A stretch of 64,000 nucleotides of DNA. Origin: Vicinamibacterales bacterium. GTDB taxonomy: Bacteria; Acidobacteriota; Vicinamibacteria; Vicinamibacterales; UBA8438. Numbering within the stretch: the stretch's first letter is position 1; each line of letters begins with the position of its first letter. Shown here one piece after another: positions 46,997 to 56,835 of the stretch. The notes under the pieces were generated by a model. That model saw nothing but the letters and a program-made list of their open reading frames with translations. It searched no databases and had not been told where the DNA came from. Made by a program: the position numbers and the translations under genes. Location: NCBI GenBank assembly GCA_958296065.1, contig CATQHX010000023.1:1-64000 (forward strand), in the 5' to 3' direction.

Positions 46997-47251
46997 CTAA
47001 TGATCGAGGAGTGGCTCGCCGTTTTCGACCCGGGGCGTCAGGTGACGCCGCAGAATCTGCTCCATGCGGTCCTTGATGTGAAGCTTCTTCTTCTTCAGCG
47101 TCGCTTCTTCGATCTGTTCGGCACCGGACCGGTATGGGTAACCGAGCAACTCTGCGAGGCGGCTTTCCAACGCTCGATGCTGCTCGGCCAAATCTCGGTA
47201 CTCGTCGTCCTGCTCCAGCAACACTTCGCGCGCGTGTTGCTCCTGGTTCAT
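46997..47251 (-). CDS. DUF465 (YdcH-like) coiled-coil protein
   Basis: 84 residues, almost wholly helical: EQHAREVLLEQDDEYRDLAEQHRALE, then the family-typical TLKKKKLHIKDRMEQILR. DUF465 proteins are small heptad-repeat proteins of unknown role. GGGAGGGA lies five bases before the ATG at 47251, which fixes the start. It is upstream of psd with a 95-base gap and downstream of tsaB with 102 bases between; neither gap shows another gene. Confidence 0.88.
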   Translation of the reverse strand: MNQEQHAREVLLEQDDEYRDLAEQHRALESRLAELLGYPYRSGAEQIEEATLKKKKLHIKDRMEQILRRHLTPRVENGEPLLDH

Positions 47252-47353
47252 GTTCCCTCCCGGTTGGCACTCCCCGCTCGGGGCACGGCGAGCCCGGATC
47301 GCTGTACGGCAGCCGCACACTATCACACGCCCCGGGAGCGTTTCAAGCGGGTT

Positions 47354-48034
47354 TCAGGATCGGCGTTCGCGGGCGATGAGAGCATCGGGACGCCGAACAT
47401 AGAGCGGCTGCGCGGCCTGCGGAGCGATGGCCTCATCGCGGCGTTCGAAGGCGATTCGGGCGATCACGGGCGCGAGCGGGGGCGGTTGGTCCACCAACAT
47501 GGCCGCCGGTCCGAGACACCGGCCGAGCAAGTTCCGGGTCGCGGGCACTCCATCACCTATCACGTCCACCCGCCCCGCGAGGTCCGCGGCCCAGGACTCG
47601 GTTATGCGTTCCGGGTTCCCCACACAGGGACCGGCCAGGCACTCCCCACCTCCACGATCGTACAGCGCCGCGAACACCTCACGGCGATGTGCGTCCATCC
47701 AGGCCAGGACACGTTCGCCCGTGCCGGGAGTACGCGCCAGCGCCTCCAGAGTCGAGACCGGAACCACGCCTCGTCGACGGACGAGAGCCAGAGCCTGAAT
47801 GCTCGCCAGTCCGACCCTCAGGCCGGTGAACGACCCCGGACCCGACGAGACCGCGAACAGATCGACATGGGAAAGGGTTATCCCGGCCTCGCCGACGAGC
47901 GCCTGCAGGTCTCCAGGCAGCCGCTCGCCGTGCGAGCGGGACGGATCGCCGCCTGCCGCCGCCACGATGTCACCGTCCCGCGCCAGCGCGGCGCTTCCCG
48001 CGCGCGTGCTCGTGTCGAGCGCCAGTATCCACAT
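47354..48034 (-). CDS. tsaB: tRNA threonylcarbamoyladenosine biosynthesis protein TsaB
   Basis: 226 residues of the ASKHA fold: WILALDTSTRAGSAALA at the N-terminus, SHVDLFAVSSGPGSFTGLRVGLASIQALAL (the TsaB signature) and a shorter C-terminal part than TsaD. TsaB scaffolds TsaD and TsaE in making t6A37 on ANN-decoding tRNAs. The start at 48034 (MWILALD) is chosen by family length. It is divergent from mutS with 47 bases between starts, so both promoters must lie in or near that gap. Confidence 0.93.
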   Translation of the reverse strand: MWILALDTSTRAGSAALARDGDIVAAAGGDPSRSHGERLPGDLQALVGEAGITLSHVDLFAVSSGPGSFTGLRVGLASIQALALVRRRGVVPVSTLEALARTPGTGERVLAWMDAHRREVFAALYDRGGGECLAGPCVGNPERITESWAADLAGRVDVIGDGVPATRNLLGRCLGPAAMLVDQPPPLAPVIARIAFERRDEAIAPQAAQPLYVRRPDALIARERRS

Positions 48035-48081
48035 CGGCCGTCGTGAAGAACCCTGCACCACGCGATGCTACCATCGGGCGC

Positions 48082-50745
48082 ATGACGCCCGCCGTCAAGT
48101 CTCCGGTCGCCGCGGCCAAGGGAACCACTCCGGCCATGCGCCAGTACCTGGAGGCGAAGCGGCAGCATCCCGACGCGTTGGTCTTCTTCCGCATGGGCGA
48201 CTTCTACGAGCTCTTCTACGAGGACGCGGTCACCGCGGCCGAAGCGCTGGAGCTGACCCTGACGTCGCGTTCCAGAGACCGCAGCGGCCGCGAGATCCCG
48301 ATGTGCGGGGTGCCGTGGCACGCGGCCGATACGTACCTTGCGCGTCTGGTGAGGCAAGGCTTTCGTGTCGCGGTTTGCGAGCAGGTGGAGGACCCGCGCA
48401 AGGCACGTGGAATCGTCCGTCGCGAAGTCGTACGGGTGATTTCTCCCGGGACGTTCACCGACGCCGGCTCGCTGGAGGCGTGCGAACCGGCCTTCCTGGC
48501 CGCGGTCGCACGGTGTTCCCACCAATCGGAAACCGTTTTCGGCCTCGCTACCGTCGACCTGTCCACCGGCCAGCTTCAAGTGACGGAACATCGCGGTGCG
48601 TCCGCGGCAGGCGCGACCGCGGACGAGTTGACCGCCGTCCGCCCCCGGGAGATCCTGCTGCCGAGGGATCTCGACACAGCCTCCCTGCCCGGAATCGAGC
48701 ATGTCGCCGTACCCATTACCGACACCGAGCCCTCGCTCTTCGATCTCGATCGGGCGCTGCCCACCTTGATCGAACAACTCGGAACGACATCGCTCGACGG
48801 TTTCGGCCTGAGCCCCGCGCGCCATCCTGCGGCAATTCAGGCGGCGGGTGGCCTCGTGCGGCACCTGCGCGACACGCAGAAGACCGAGCTGCCACATCTC
48901 CGCACGCTGGAGTTCCGCACGCAGGCCGAGCACCTGGTCGTCGACGCGGCGACCTTCGACCACCTCGAGATATTTCACGGGACCGAGGGCCGGCGTGCCG
49001 GATCCCTGCTGGCGGAGCTCGACCTCACCCGTACCCCGATGGGCAGCCGACTACTGCGGGCTTGGCTGCAACGGCCCCTGGTGGCGCGTCAGGCAATTGT
49101 CGACCGTCTGGACGCGGTCGAGGATCTGCTGCGCCAAGTCGCCGTTCGCGGGCGCTTGCGAGCCGAGTTGAACCGCATGCAGGACCTGGAGCGCCTGATC
49201 GCGCGCGTGTCGCTCGGAACCGCCGGACCGCGGGATCTGGCCGCCCTCGGCAAGACCGTCGGCGTCGTCCCGTCGGTCCGGAGTCACGCCGCGGAGCTGC
49301 CGGCGCCACTCATCGCCGCCCTGCTCGACGGGTTCGACGACCTGCACGACGTCCACGACCGGATAACCACGACCCTCGCCGACGATCCGCCCGCGCTTGC
49401 ACGCGACGGTGGCGCGATTCGAGACGGAGTCGATGCCGACCTCGACGAGTTGCGGGGGATCAGCCGGGACGCTCGCCACGCGATCGCGGCAATGGAGACG
49501 GCGGAACGTGAGCGAACCGGCATCGCATCGCTCAAGATCCGCTTCAACCGGGTATTCGGCTACTACATAGAGGTATCGACCGCCAACCTCCACGCCGTCC
49601 CGGACGACTACCACCGCAAGCAGACCATCGCCAACGGTGAGCGGTACATCACCCCCGTGCTCAAGGAGTACGAGGAGAAGGCACTCGGCGCGGACGAACG
49701 GTTGCTGGACCGCGAGCAGGAGATCTTCGACGCGCTGCGCCGCACCGTGCTCGCCGAGGCGGACCGGATCCAGCGGTGTGCCCGGGCGCTGGCAACCCTG
49801 GATGTCCTGTCGGCACTGGCCGAGGTCGCCGCGCAGCGCAACTACGTCAAGCCCCGACTGCGGGACGACGGGGAGCTCCTGGTCGCCGAAGCGCGGCATC
49901 CGGTCGTGGAAAACCGAACCGAGTCCTTCGTGCCGAACGATGTCCGGCTCAACGATACGGACCACCAGGTCGTGGTGCTGACCGGTCCCAACATGGGCGG
50001 CAAGTCCACGTACCTGCGACAAACCGCCCTCCTCGTCCTGATGGCGCAGGCGGGGTCGTTCGTACCGGCGCGCGAAGCCCTGATGCCGATCATCGACCGG
50101 ATATTCGCCCGCATCGGGGCTGCCGACAACCTCGCCCGCGGCAAGTCGACCTTCATGGTCGAGATGCAGGAAACGGCGCAAATCCTCCACCAGGCTACCG
50201 CGCGAAGCCTGGTACTGCTCGATGAAATCGGCAGGGGCACTGCTACCTACGACGGTCTGAGCATCGCCTGGGCGGTTACCGAACACCTCGCGACAAATGC
50301 CAGGGCACGTCCAAGAACGTTGTTCGCCACTCATTATCACGAGCTCACCGACCTGGCCGATCTCCACGCCGGTGTCGTCAACTACCACGTCGCCGCACGC
50401 GAATGGCAGGACGACATCGTCTTTCTGCGCAGGGTCGAACCCGGGCGCTCGGACCGCAGCTACGGCATACAGGTCGCGAGGCTGGCGGGACTGCCTCCGG
50501 CAACCGTCGCCCGCGCGCGCACCATCCTCGCCGGGCTCGAACGGGACGAGTTGTCACGCGGCGGCCGGCCCTCCTTCAGCGGCACGCCGTGCGAGGGACC
50601 GGGCCAGCTCGGCCTCTTTCAGCAGGAAACACCGTCGATCCACCACGATGTCGCCGAACGGATCGCGGCTCTCGATCTCGACAGTCTCACTCCGCTCGAG
50701 GCGCTTGTGCTTCTCGGCGAGCTCAAGGAAGCGCTGGTCGACTGA
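48082..50745 (+). CDS. mutS: DNA mismatch repair protein MutS
   Basis: 887 residues, MutS1 size. Mismatch-reading domain RMGDFYELFYEDA includes the Phe-x-Glu wedge; then the connector, core and clamp domains (FNRVFGYYIEVSTANL, GERYITPVLKEYEEKALGADE); the ATPase has Walker A TGPNMGGKSTYLRQ, GKSTFMVEMQETA, Walker B LVLLDEIGRGTATYDG and THYHELT. A short C-terminal tail follows. ATG 48082 is preferred; a GTG at 48043 would extend into the tsaB promoter gap. Thirty bases before the deoxyhypusine-synthase-like gene. Confidence 0.97.
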   Translation: MTPAVKSPVAAAKGTTPAMRQYLEAKRQHPDALVFFRMGDFYELFYEDAVTAAEALELTLTSRSRDRSGREIPMCGVPWHAADTYLARLVRQGFRVAVCEQVEDPRKARGIVRREVVRVISPGTFTDAGSLEACEPAFLAAVARCSHQSETVFGLATVDLSTGQLQVTEHRGASAAGATADELTAVRPREILLPRDLDTASLPGIEHVAVPITDTEPSLFDLDRALPTLIEQLGTTSLDGFGLSPARHPAAIQAAGGLVRHLRDTQKTELPHLRTLEFRTQAEHLVVDAATFDHLEIFHGTEGRRAGSLLAELDLTRTPMGSRLLRAWLQRPLVARQAIVDRLDAVEDLLRQVAVRGRLRAELNRMQDLERLIARVSLGTAGPRDLAALGKTVGVVPSVRSHAAELPAPLIAALLDGFDDLHDVHDRITTTLADDPPALARDGGAIRDGVDADLDELRGISRDARHAIAAMETAERERTGIASLKIRFNRVFGYYIEVSTANLHAVPDDYHRKQTIANGERYITPVLKEYEEKALGADERLLDREQEIFDALRRTVLAEADRIQRCARALATLDVLSALAEVAAQRNYVKPRLRDDGELLVAEARHPVVENRTESFVPNDVRLNDTDHQVVVLTGPNMGGKSTYLRQTALLVLMAQAGSFVPAREALMPIIDRIFARIGAADNLARGKSTFMVEMQETAQILHQATARSLVLLDEIGRGTATYDGLSIAWAVTEHLATNARARPRTLFATHYHELTDLADLHAGVVNYHVAAREWQDDIVFLRRVEPGRSDRSYGIQVARLAGLPPATVARARTILAGLERDELSRGGRPSFSGTPCEGPGQLGLFQQETPSIHHDVAERIAALDLDSLTPLEALVLLGELKEALVD

Positions 50746-50775
50746 ACGGTCGTCGGAGGATCTCCCGACTCAAGG

Positions 50776-51879
50776 ATGCCCAAGTCTTCTGCCCCGAACG
50801 ACAAGTCGCGCTTCCTCGACGTTCCCGTGGAACCGTTCGAGATCGCACCCGACGCTTCGCCCGACGAGCTGCTCCGGAGGATGGAACGGATCTCCTTCCA
50901 GGGGCGCAACCTCGCCACCGCCCATCGGATCTGGCAGCGGATGCTCGCGGACGACGTGGTGATCTTTCTGGGCGTCGCGGGCGCCCTGACCGCCGGGGGG
51001 CTCCGGCTGGCGATCGCCCGGCTCATCCACGACCGCGCCGTGGATTGCGTCGTCTCCACCGGGGCCAACCTGTACCACGATCTGCACGAGACGCGCGGGC
51101 GGAGACACTTCATCGGCTCACCCGAAGCGGACGACCGCGCGCTTCAGGCGGCTCGCGTCGATCGCGTGTACGACACCTACGTCGACGAGGACGAATTCGT
51201 CGACAACGACAACTGGATCGCCGGATTCACCCGCGAACTCGAGGCGCGCCCGTACACCACGCGGGAGTACCTCTACCAGCTCGGGCGCCGCCTCTGGAAC
51301 GAAACCCGGGGCGACGGCATCCTCACGGCGGCCTACCGCGCCTCGGTTCCCCTGTTCTGTCCGGCGATTGCGGATTCCTCGATCGGCATGGGACTGGCTC
51401 AGGCTCGCCACGCGCGACCGCGCTGCGGGTGGATCGACGTGATCGGCGACATCATGGAGTCGACGAACCTCGTAATCCGGCGCCCGCGAACGGCCTCTGT
51501 CGTCCTCGGCGGCGGCACGCCGAAGAATTTCATCAATCAGGCCGGCGTGCAGGCCGATTTCTACCGCCCGGGCGCCGGCGGGCACCGGTACGCACTGCAG
51601 ATCATCACCGACACGCCCCACTTCGGCGGCGCCTCGGGATCCACTCTCGACGAGGCGCAGAGCTGGGGGAAGCTGGCGGTCGACGCCGACCAGGTCACCG
51701 TGCACGCCGACGCTACGCTGGCGTTCCCGATACTCACCAGCGCTCTGGCCGCATCCGCGCGACAACTGATCGCCGCCCGCCGTCCCCCGCGGTTCGAACT
51801 GACCGGCCGGGCGCTGGGCGTCGACGGCACGTCGGTACCCGTCGACCGTTTCGATGGCCCCGACGATCCATCGGCATAG
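50776..51879 (+). CDS. Deoxyhypusine-synthase-like protein (probable homospermidine synthase type)
   Basis: 367 residues of the deoxyhypusine synthase family. Conserved blocks: IFLGVAGALTAGGLRLAIARLI and DCVVSTGANLYHDLHE (NAD and substrate binding), SIGMGLAQ, VVLGGGTPKNFINQAG with the candidate catalytic Lys (about residue 250), and QIITDTPHFGGASGSTLDEAQSWGK. Bacteria lack eIF5A, and bacterial relatives have been linked to making homospermidine or related polyamines from putrescine. It converges on aguB-aguA, which make putrescine from agmatine, supporting that role. Follows mutS by 30 bases, probably by chance. Confidence 0.82.
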   Translation: MPKSSAPNDKSRFLDVPVEPFEIAPDASPDELLRRMERISFQGRNLATAHRIWQRMLADDVVIFLGVAGALTAGGLRLAIARLIHDRAVDCVVSTGANLYHDLHETRGRRHFIGSPEADDRALQAARVDRVYDTYVDEDEFVDNDNWIAGFTRELEARPYTTREYLYQLGRRLWNETRGDGILTAAYRASVPLFCPAIADSSIGMGLAQARHARPRCGWIDVIGDIMESTNLVIRRPRTASVVLGGGTPKNFINQAGVQADFYRPGAGGHRYALQIITDTPHFGGASGSTLDEAQSWGKLAVDADQVTVHADATLAFPILTSALAASARQLIAARRPPRFELTGRALGVDGTSVPVDRFDGPDDPSA

Positions 51880-51892
51880 CGCGGACGCTGCC

Positions 51893-53031
51893 CTACTCCG
51901 GGTCGGGCGAGGCATGACGCCCGCGCGGCTGCTGCTGGGTGACGCAGTGCACGGCCCCCAGACCGAGGATCAGGTCGACCGCATGAATGCCGACTACCTC
52001 GCGGGCCGGAAACAGGCCGGCCAGAACGTTCAGGGCCGTGCGATCGGCCGGATCGTTGAAGGTCGGGACGAGCACGACGTGGTTGCCTATATAGAAGTTC
52101 AGGTAGCTCGCCGGCAGGCGCCCTCCATCGAAGTACAGTGGCCGCGGCATTGGAAGCGTCTCTATCCGCAGCGATCTCCCGCGCCGGTCTCGCGCGGCCC
52201 GCAGGCGAGAGAGGTTGTCGGCCAGCGTGGCATGGTTGTCGTCGTGCACGTCGTTCTCGACCGCGGCCACAACGGTGTCCCGCCGGACGAAACGAGCCAC
52301 GTCGTCAACGTGGCCGTGCGTATCGTCGCCGACGATGCCGCCGGCCAGCCACAGAACCCGGTCGATCCCGAGCCCCTGCCGCAACGCACCCTCGAGCTCC
52401 CGGCGGTGCAGGCCGGGGTTCCGGGCCTGCTCGCCGCCCAACAGGCACTCCTCGGTAGTCAGCAGCAAGCCTTCGCCGTTCACGTCGACGCTGCCGCCCT
52501 CGAGAACCACCTGCCGCGAGCCTTCATCGGTCACCACGCACATTTCGAACCGCCGCATGCCGAGGCGCTCGGCAATCGCTCGCGGCAGGGCGTCGTCCTG
52601 CCCCCACTTGCGGTAGCGAGCCCAGCCGTTGAACCCCCAGTCGGTCGCGGCAACGGCACGCTCGCCGCCCGCCCCGCGGACTACGAAAATCGGTCCGCAG
52701 TCACGGATCCACGAGCGGTCCGTCGGCACGACATGCGCATCGATCCCGTCCGGGTCGACGCCTGCCTGCCGCAGGCGACGCTCTGCCCGCCGCCGCACGG
52801 TCGCGTCGCTGTAGACAATCGCCACGCGCTCGCCGCCGACGAGGTGACGCACGATCTCGGCGTAGCACCATTCGACCGCCGCCGTCTTGACCTCCCAATC
52901 GGCACGGGCATGGGGCCAGACAAGCCAGGTCGCGTGGTGCGGCTCCCACTCGGCGGGCATCCTGAAACCGTCGCTGCCGGGCGCCGAAATCAGCCTCACG
53001 TCACGGCTGAGCGCGGTGGCACGCCGAACGC

Positions 53032-53035
<4 letters not shown>
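51893..53035 (-). CDS. aguA: Agmatine deiminase
   Basis: 380 residues of the PAD_porph/guanidine-modifying fold. Catalytic residues are visible: His in DDTHGHVDDVARF, and the Cys in GAVHCVTQQQP near the C-terminus; RDCGPIFV and GWARYRKW are the substrate-side signatures. It turns agmatine into N-carbamoylputrescine plus ammonia. The ATG at 53035 overlaps the TGA of aguB (tcat at 53032-53035), so translation is coupled. Convergent with the deoxyhypusine-synthase-like gene, only 13 bases apart. Confidence 0.94.
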
Positions 53036-53961
<926 letters not shown>

Positions 53962-53988
53962 GACGTCGTCGGCCGTCGGTTCAACCGG

Positions 53989-54717
53989 CTATGGACCGGC
54001 AGACAGCCTGTCGAGCTCGTTCTCGGCCTCGAAGCGATAGCCCGACGCGGGAAACTCGTCGACCAGACGCTGAAACGCCAGTGTCGCCTCGACCGGCTGA
54101 TCCGCGAGCTGATACGACTGGCCGAGCCGCATGAGCACCGCATCAACGGGAAACTCGGAGTTCGCCACTTGCGATTCCGCCTCGAGCAGAGTGATTGCGT
54201 CCGCGTACTCTGCAGCCTGGAGATGAGTCTCTGCACGCCCGAGGCGCGCCATTCTCCCGTAGATCCCGTCGCCGGCGAGCTCGATCAGTTGCCGGTACTG
54301 CTCGCCCGCTTCCACCGTGCGACCCAGCGTGCCGAGTGCGACGGCCGCCTGGTAACGAGCGACGATCCCCTGCGGCAGGCTCGGGTAGGCTTCCGCCGCT
54401 TCGAGCAGCCGCGGAACCGCTGTTTCGAGCTTGGCGGCTTCCGACGGATACGCTCCTGCCGGCGCGCCCGACGCAGACTCACCGACATCGGCGGGAACAA
54501 CCGGTGCGTCCACGATCGCCATCGCGGCAGCGAGCAACTCGCCCGCACGCGAACTGCGCCACTGCTGCCAGCCGAGGAACGCCCCGCCGAGGACGAGCCC
54601 GACCACGACCGCCGCGGCGAGGACGGCCCAGCGGCTGCCGCGCGCAGAGTCCTGCAGTGCCCGCAGCCTGACGGCCAACGGATCCTCTTTGAGGTGATGT
54701 CTTTCCGTTCTCTTCAT
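53989..54717 (-). CDS. YfgM-like membrane-anchored TPR protein
   Basis: 242 residues: a short cytoplasmic tail (MKRTERHHLKEDPLAVRL), one helix (WAVLAAAVVVGLVLGGAFLGW) and a periplasmic helical domain with about three TPR-like repeats (GIVARYQAAVALGTLGRTVEAGEQYRQLI, RLGQSYQLADQPVEATLAFQRLV). YfgM-family proteins assist protein export and outer-membrane biogenesis with the Sec machinery. The ATG at 54717 places the helix correctly. Its stop is 28 bases from the aguB start, so it may share the promoter of this operon. Confidence 0.8.
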   Translation of the reverse strand: MKRTERHHLKEDPLAVRLRALQDSARGSRWAVLAAAVVVGLVLGGAFLGWQQWRSSRAGELLAAAMAIVDAPVVPADVGESASGAPAGAYPSEAAKLETAVPRLLEAAEAYPSLPQGIVARYQAAVALGTLGRTVEAGEQYRQLIELAGDGIYGRMARLGRAETHLQAAEYADAITLLEAESQVANSEFPVDAVLMRLGQSYQLADQPVEATLAFQRLVDEFPASGYRFEAENELDRLSAGP

Positions 54718-54989
54718 CGCTACGTTCTTGGCAAACCGGTGAATTGTACCAAATGCGCAGCCCGCGCGCGCACCAGGGCGCGACCGGCGGAATCGCAGCC
54801 GTTCGTGTGGAGCACCACCGTCGATGCCATCGTCGACAAGGTCAGCAAGTGTAAAGTCATTCTTGGGACACACCACTAGCCCGTCGCGGCGCCTCCGTCC
54901 CAGCGGATGCGCGCAACCGGCGGTGGCCACAGCCTCTCTCGATCCTTGGTTCCGATGAGGAGATTGCGCCCCAGGGCGCCGCAGACTTC

Positions 54990-55268
54990 ATGAAGCTCAT
55001 CAAGCGGGTGGATACCGAGGGTCACATCCAGGGGTACGTTCCGCAGGCACCCGAGGCGGCGCGGCCGGCACCGATCTACGTCGTCGGTTCCTGGAACGAG
55101 GAGTTCGAGGGACACTGCGTGTTCCCCTTCGATTTCAATCTGTCGGTCCCGCGCGTGGAGCAGCACGGCTTCGACGCCGCGATGGCGGTCAAGGAAGTCT
55201 TCGGCTGGAACCACTACGCGTTCCGCGACATCGGCGCGGTGGAGAGCAAGCCCGTTGCCGGACTCTGA
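54990..55268 (+). CDS. Small conserved-looking protein of unknown function
   Basis: 92 residues starting MKLIKRVDTEGHIQGYVPQ and containing YVVGSWNEEFEGHCVFPFDF. Strong GC preference at third codon positions supports coding. I recognise no family. The frame is open upstream to a stop near 54856, through a coherent-looking RRWPQPLSILGSDEEI segment, but no standard start codon is available there and no ribosome site precedes 54990, so the true N-terminus is unclear (a rare start codon, or a frameshift from ATG 54906, is possible). It lies between yfgM (divergent) and tRNA-Arg (opposite strand). Confidence 0.45.
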   Translation: MKLIKRVDTEGHIQGYVPQAPEAARPAPIYVVGSWNEEFEGHCVFPFDFNLSVPRVEQHGFDAAMAVKEVFGWNHYAFRDIGAVESKPVAGL

Positions 55269-55290
55269 AGGTCAGCAGACAAGAAGATGT

Positions 55291-55367
55291 TGGCGCGCGT
55301 GCCCGGATTCGAACCGGGGGCCTGCCGCTTAGGAGGCGGCTGCTCTATCCAGCTGAGCTACACGCGC
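55291..55367 (-). tRNA. tRNA-Arg (anticodon CCU)
   Basis: Read on the minus strand: acceptor GCGCGTG/CACGCGC, D arm GCTC...GAGC, anticodon stem GCCGC/GCGGC with loop CTCCTAA (anticodon CCU, reading AGG), T arm CCCGG-TTCGAAT-CCGGG, discriminator G and an encoded CCA (55291-55293). All arms pair perfectly. The stop codon of the upstream gene (55358-55360) lies inside its 5' end. Confidence 0.97.
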
Positions 55368-55873
55368 ACGTCATCCCGTCCCTTTAGCGCAGTCAGCCCG
55401 TTGCCGACCCGGACGTACTCCTCATACCGTTGCTGGTAGGCCTGCAGCTTCTCATCCTCGAGAGCGGCCAACCGGGCGCGCGTCGCGGGCGTGGAGCCGT
55501 CCGTATCCCGCAATTCCGCTTCGAGTGCGGTCGCCCGCTGCTTGAACTCGACATCGTGGCGGCGCTCCCATGCCAACCACTCCGCTGTCCAGCGCGCGTG
55601 CGCATCGTCGATCACGTCATGCGAGAACGGAAACGCTTCGCCGGTCTGCCGCTCGATGTCGCGCACCGCATCCGGGAACATCCTGCGTGCCGCGTCGGCC
55701 GCCGCACGCCACGCGAGCAGGTTGCGCGGCTCACCCCGCGCTGCGTCGGGCGCAAGAGTCGTCAGCAGCAGGGCGGCCAGCTCTTCCCGGTGCTGTCGCC
55801 TCCGATCCCGGCGGGCACGCTCTGCAACCACGACCAGAGCACCGACCAACGCAGCGATGAGAACATCGATCAT
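55358..55873 (-). CDS. Small membrane-anchored helical protein, unknown function
   Basis: 171 residues: an N-terminal membrane helix (IDVLIAALVGALVVVA) followed by a highly charged, Arg/Ala/Glu-rich helical region with a likely coiled coil (TALEAELRD, RLAALEDEKLQAYQQRYEEYV). No family recognised; a Trp-rich middle (AWRAAADAARRMFP, RWTAEWLAWERRHDVEF) may form a helical bundle. Its TAG stop is at 55358-55360, so the last ten bases of the gene overlap the 5' end of tRNA-Arg on the same strand. Twenty-nine bases after apt. Confidence 0.65.
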   Translation of the reverse strand: MIDVLIAALVGALVVVAERARRDRRRQHREELAALLLTTLAPDAARGEPRNLLAWRAAADAARRMFPDAVRDIERQTGEAFPFSHDVIDDAHARWTAEWLAWERRHDVEFKQRATALEAELRDTDGSTPATRARLAALEDEKLQAYQQRYEEYVRVGNGLTALKGRDDVRV

Positions 55874-55902
55874 GCCATCTTCGGGCGGCGGCGCCGTCTC
55901 CC

Positions 55903-56418
55903 CTAATAGTGGACCGCAGCGAAAACATCGTGCCCGGCCAGCCGCTCCCGTCCCCGCAGTGCGTCGAGCTCGACGAGAAACGCGAACGCATGCACCCGTG
56001 CGCCGCGCCCGGTGACCAGATCGGCGGTAGCGCGGGCGGTCCCCCCGGTTGCGAGCAGGTCGTCCACGATGAGCACGCGCTGGTCGGTACCGATCGCGTC
56101 CTCGTGCATCTCCAGCGCATCCGTGCCGTACTCGAGCGCGTAGTCGATGCGCACCGTGCTCGCAGGAAGCTTCCCGGGCTTGCGGGCGGGCACGAAGCCG
56201 GCGCCAAGGCGGTCAGCCACGGCCGCGCCGAAGATAAAGCCGCGACTCTCGATTCCTACCACCTTGTCGATCCGGGCTTCCCGGAACGGCTCCGCCAGGC
56301 ACGCAATCGCCCGGCGCAATCCGCCGGCGTCGCCGACAAGAGTCGTGATGTCCTTGAACAATATGCCCGGCTTCGGGAAATCGGGCACCTCTCGTATCAG
56401 ACTCTTGAGCTCTTCCAT
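55903..56418 (-). CDS. apt: Adenine phosphoribosyltransferase
   Basis: 171-residue purine salvage enzyme joining adenine to PRPP. Conserved blocks: LIREVPDFPKPGILFKDITTL at the N-terminus, GIESRGFIFGAAVA, ARKPGKLP and the PRPP loop VLIVDDLLATGGTARA. Length and sequence are typical. It lies 22 bases after the acylphosphatase gene, in the same direction, and 29 bases before the unknown helical membrane protein. Confidence 0.96.
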   Translation of the reverse strand: MEELKSLIREVPDFPKPGILFKDITTLVGDAGGLRRAIACLAEPFREARIDKVVGIESRGFIFGAAVADRLGAGFVPARKPGKLPASTVRIDYALEYGTDALEMHEDAIGTDQRVLIVDDLLATGGTARATADLVTGRGARVHAFAFLVELDALRGRERLAGHDVFAAVHY

Positions 56419-56440
56419 CAGTTTCAGACGCGGGACGCCG

Positions 56441-56716
56441 TCACGTGCGCACCACGAATCCTCCCGAGTCGTCCAGAGGTGCTACGTCCTCCACCGTAAT
56501 CCCGAGCACCCTGGACAATGGCGGCCCCTTGCGCAGGGCACGCTGGAATCGGTCCATCGCCTCGCTGTCACCCTCACCGACCGCCTCGACCCGACCGTCG
56601 TCGAGATTGCGCACGAAGCCGCGAACTCCTTCCCGGCGGGCCGCCCCGGCCGCGAAAGCGCGAAACCCGACACGTTGGACACGGCCTCTGACGAGCAGGC
56701 GTCTCGTAACCATCAT
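56441..56716 (-). CDS. acyP: Acylphosphatase
   Basis: 91-residue enzyme hydrolysing carboxyl-phosphate bonds. VRGRVQRVGFRAFA holds the catalytic Arg; VRNLDDGRVEAVGEG holds the catalytic Asn. Start at 56716 (MMVTRRLLVRG); ATG 56713 is an alternative. A TATAAT box on the minus strand at 56749-56744 lies upstream at a suitable distance for a promoter, but its -35 is weak. Confidence 0.94.
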   Translation of the reverse strand: MMVTRRLLVRGRVQRVGFRAFAAGAARREGVRGFVRNLDDGRVEAVGEGDSEAMDRFQRALRKGPPLSRVLGITVEDVAPLDDSGGFVVRT

Positions 56717-56835
56717 GGCAGGTCCCGGCACCCGGGCGCCGTGATTATAGCCGACCGCTCCGCTCGTTCCGGATTCCGCGAACCGGCTGTGCGCGCCGGC
56801 GCTTGTGCTACGCTGCATCCCAAATGGAGGTTCTC

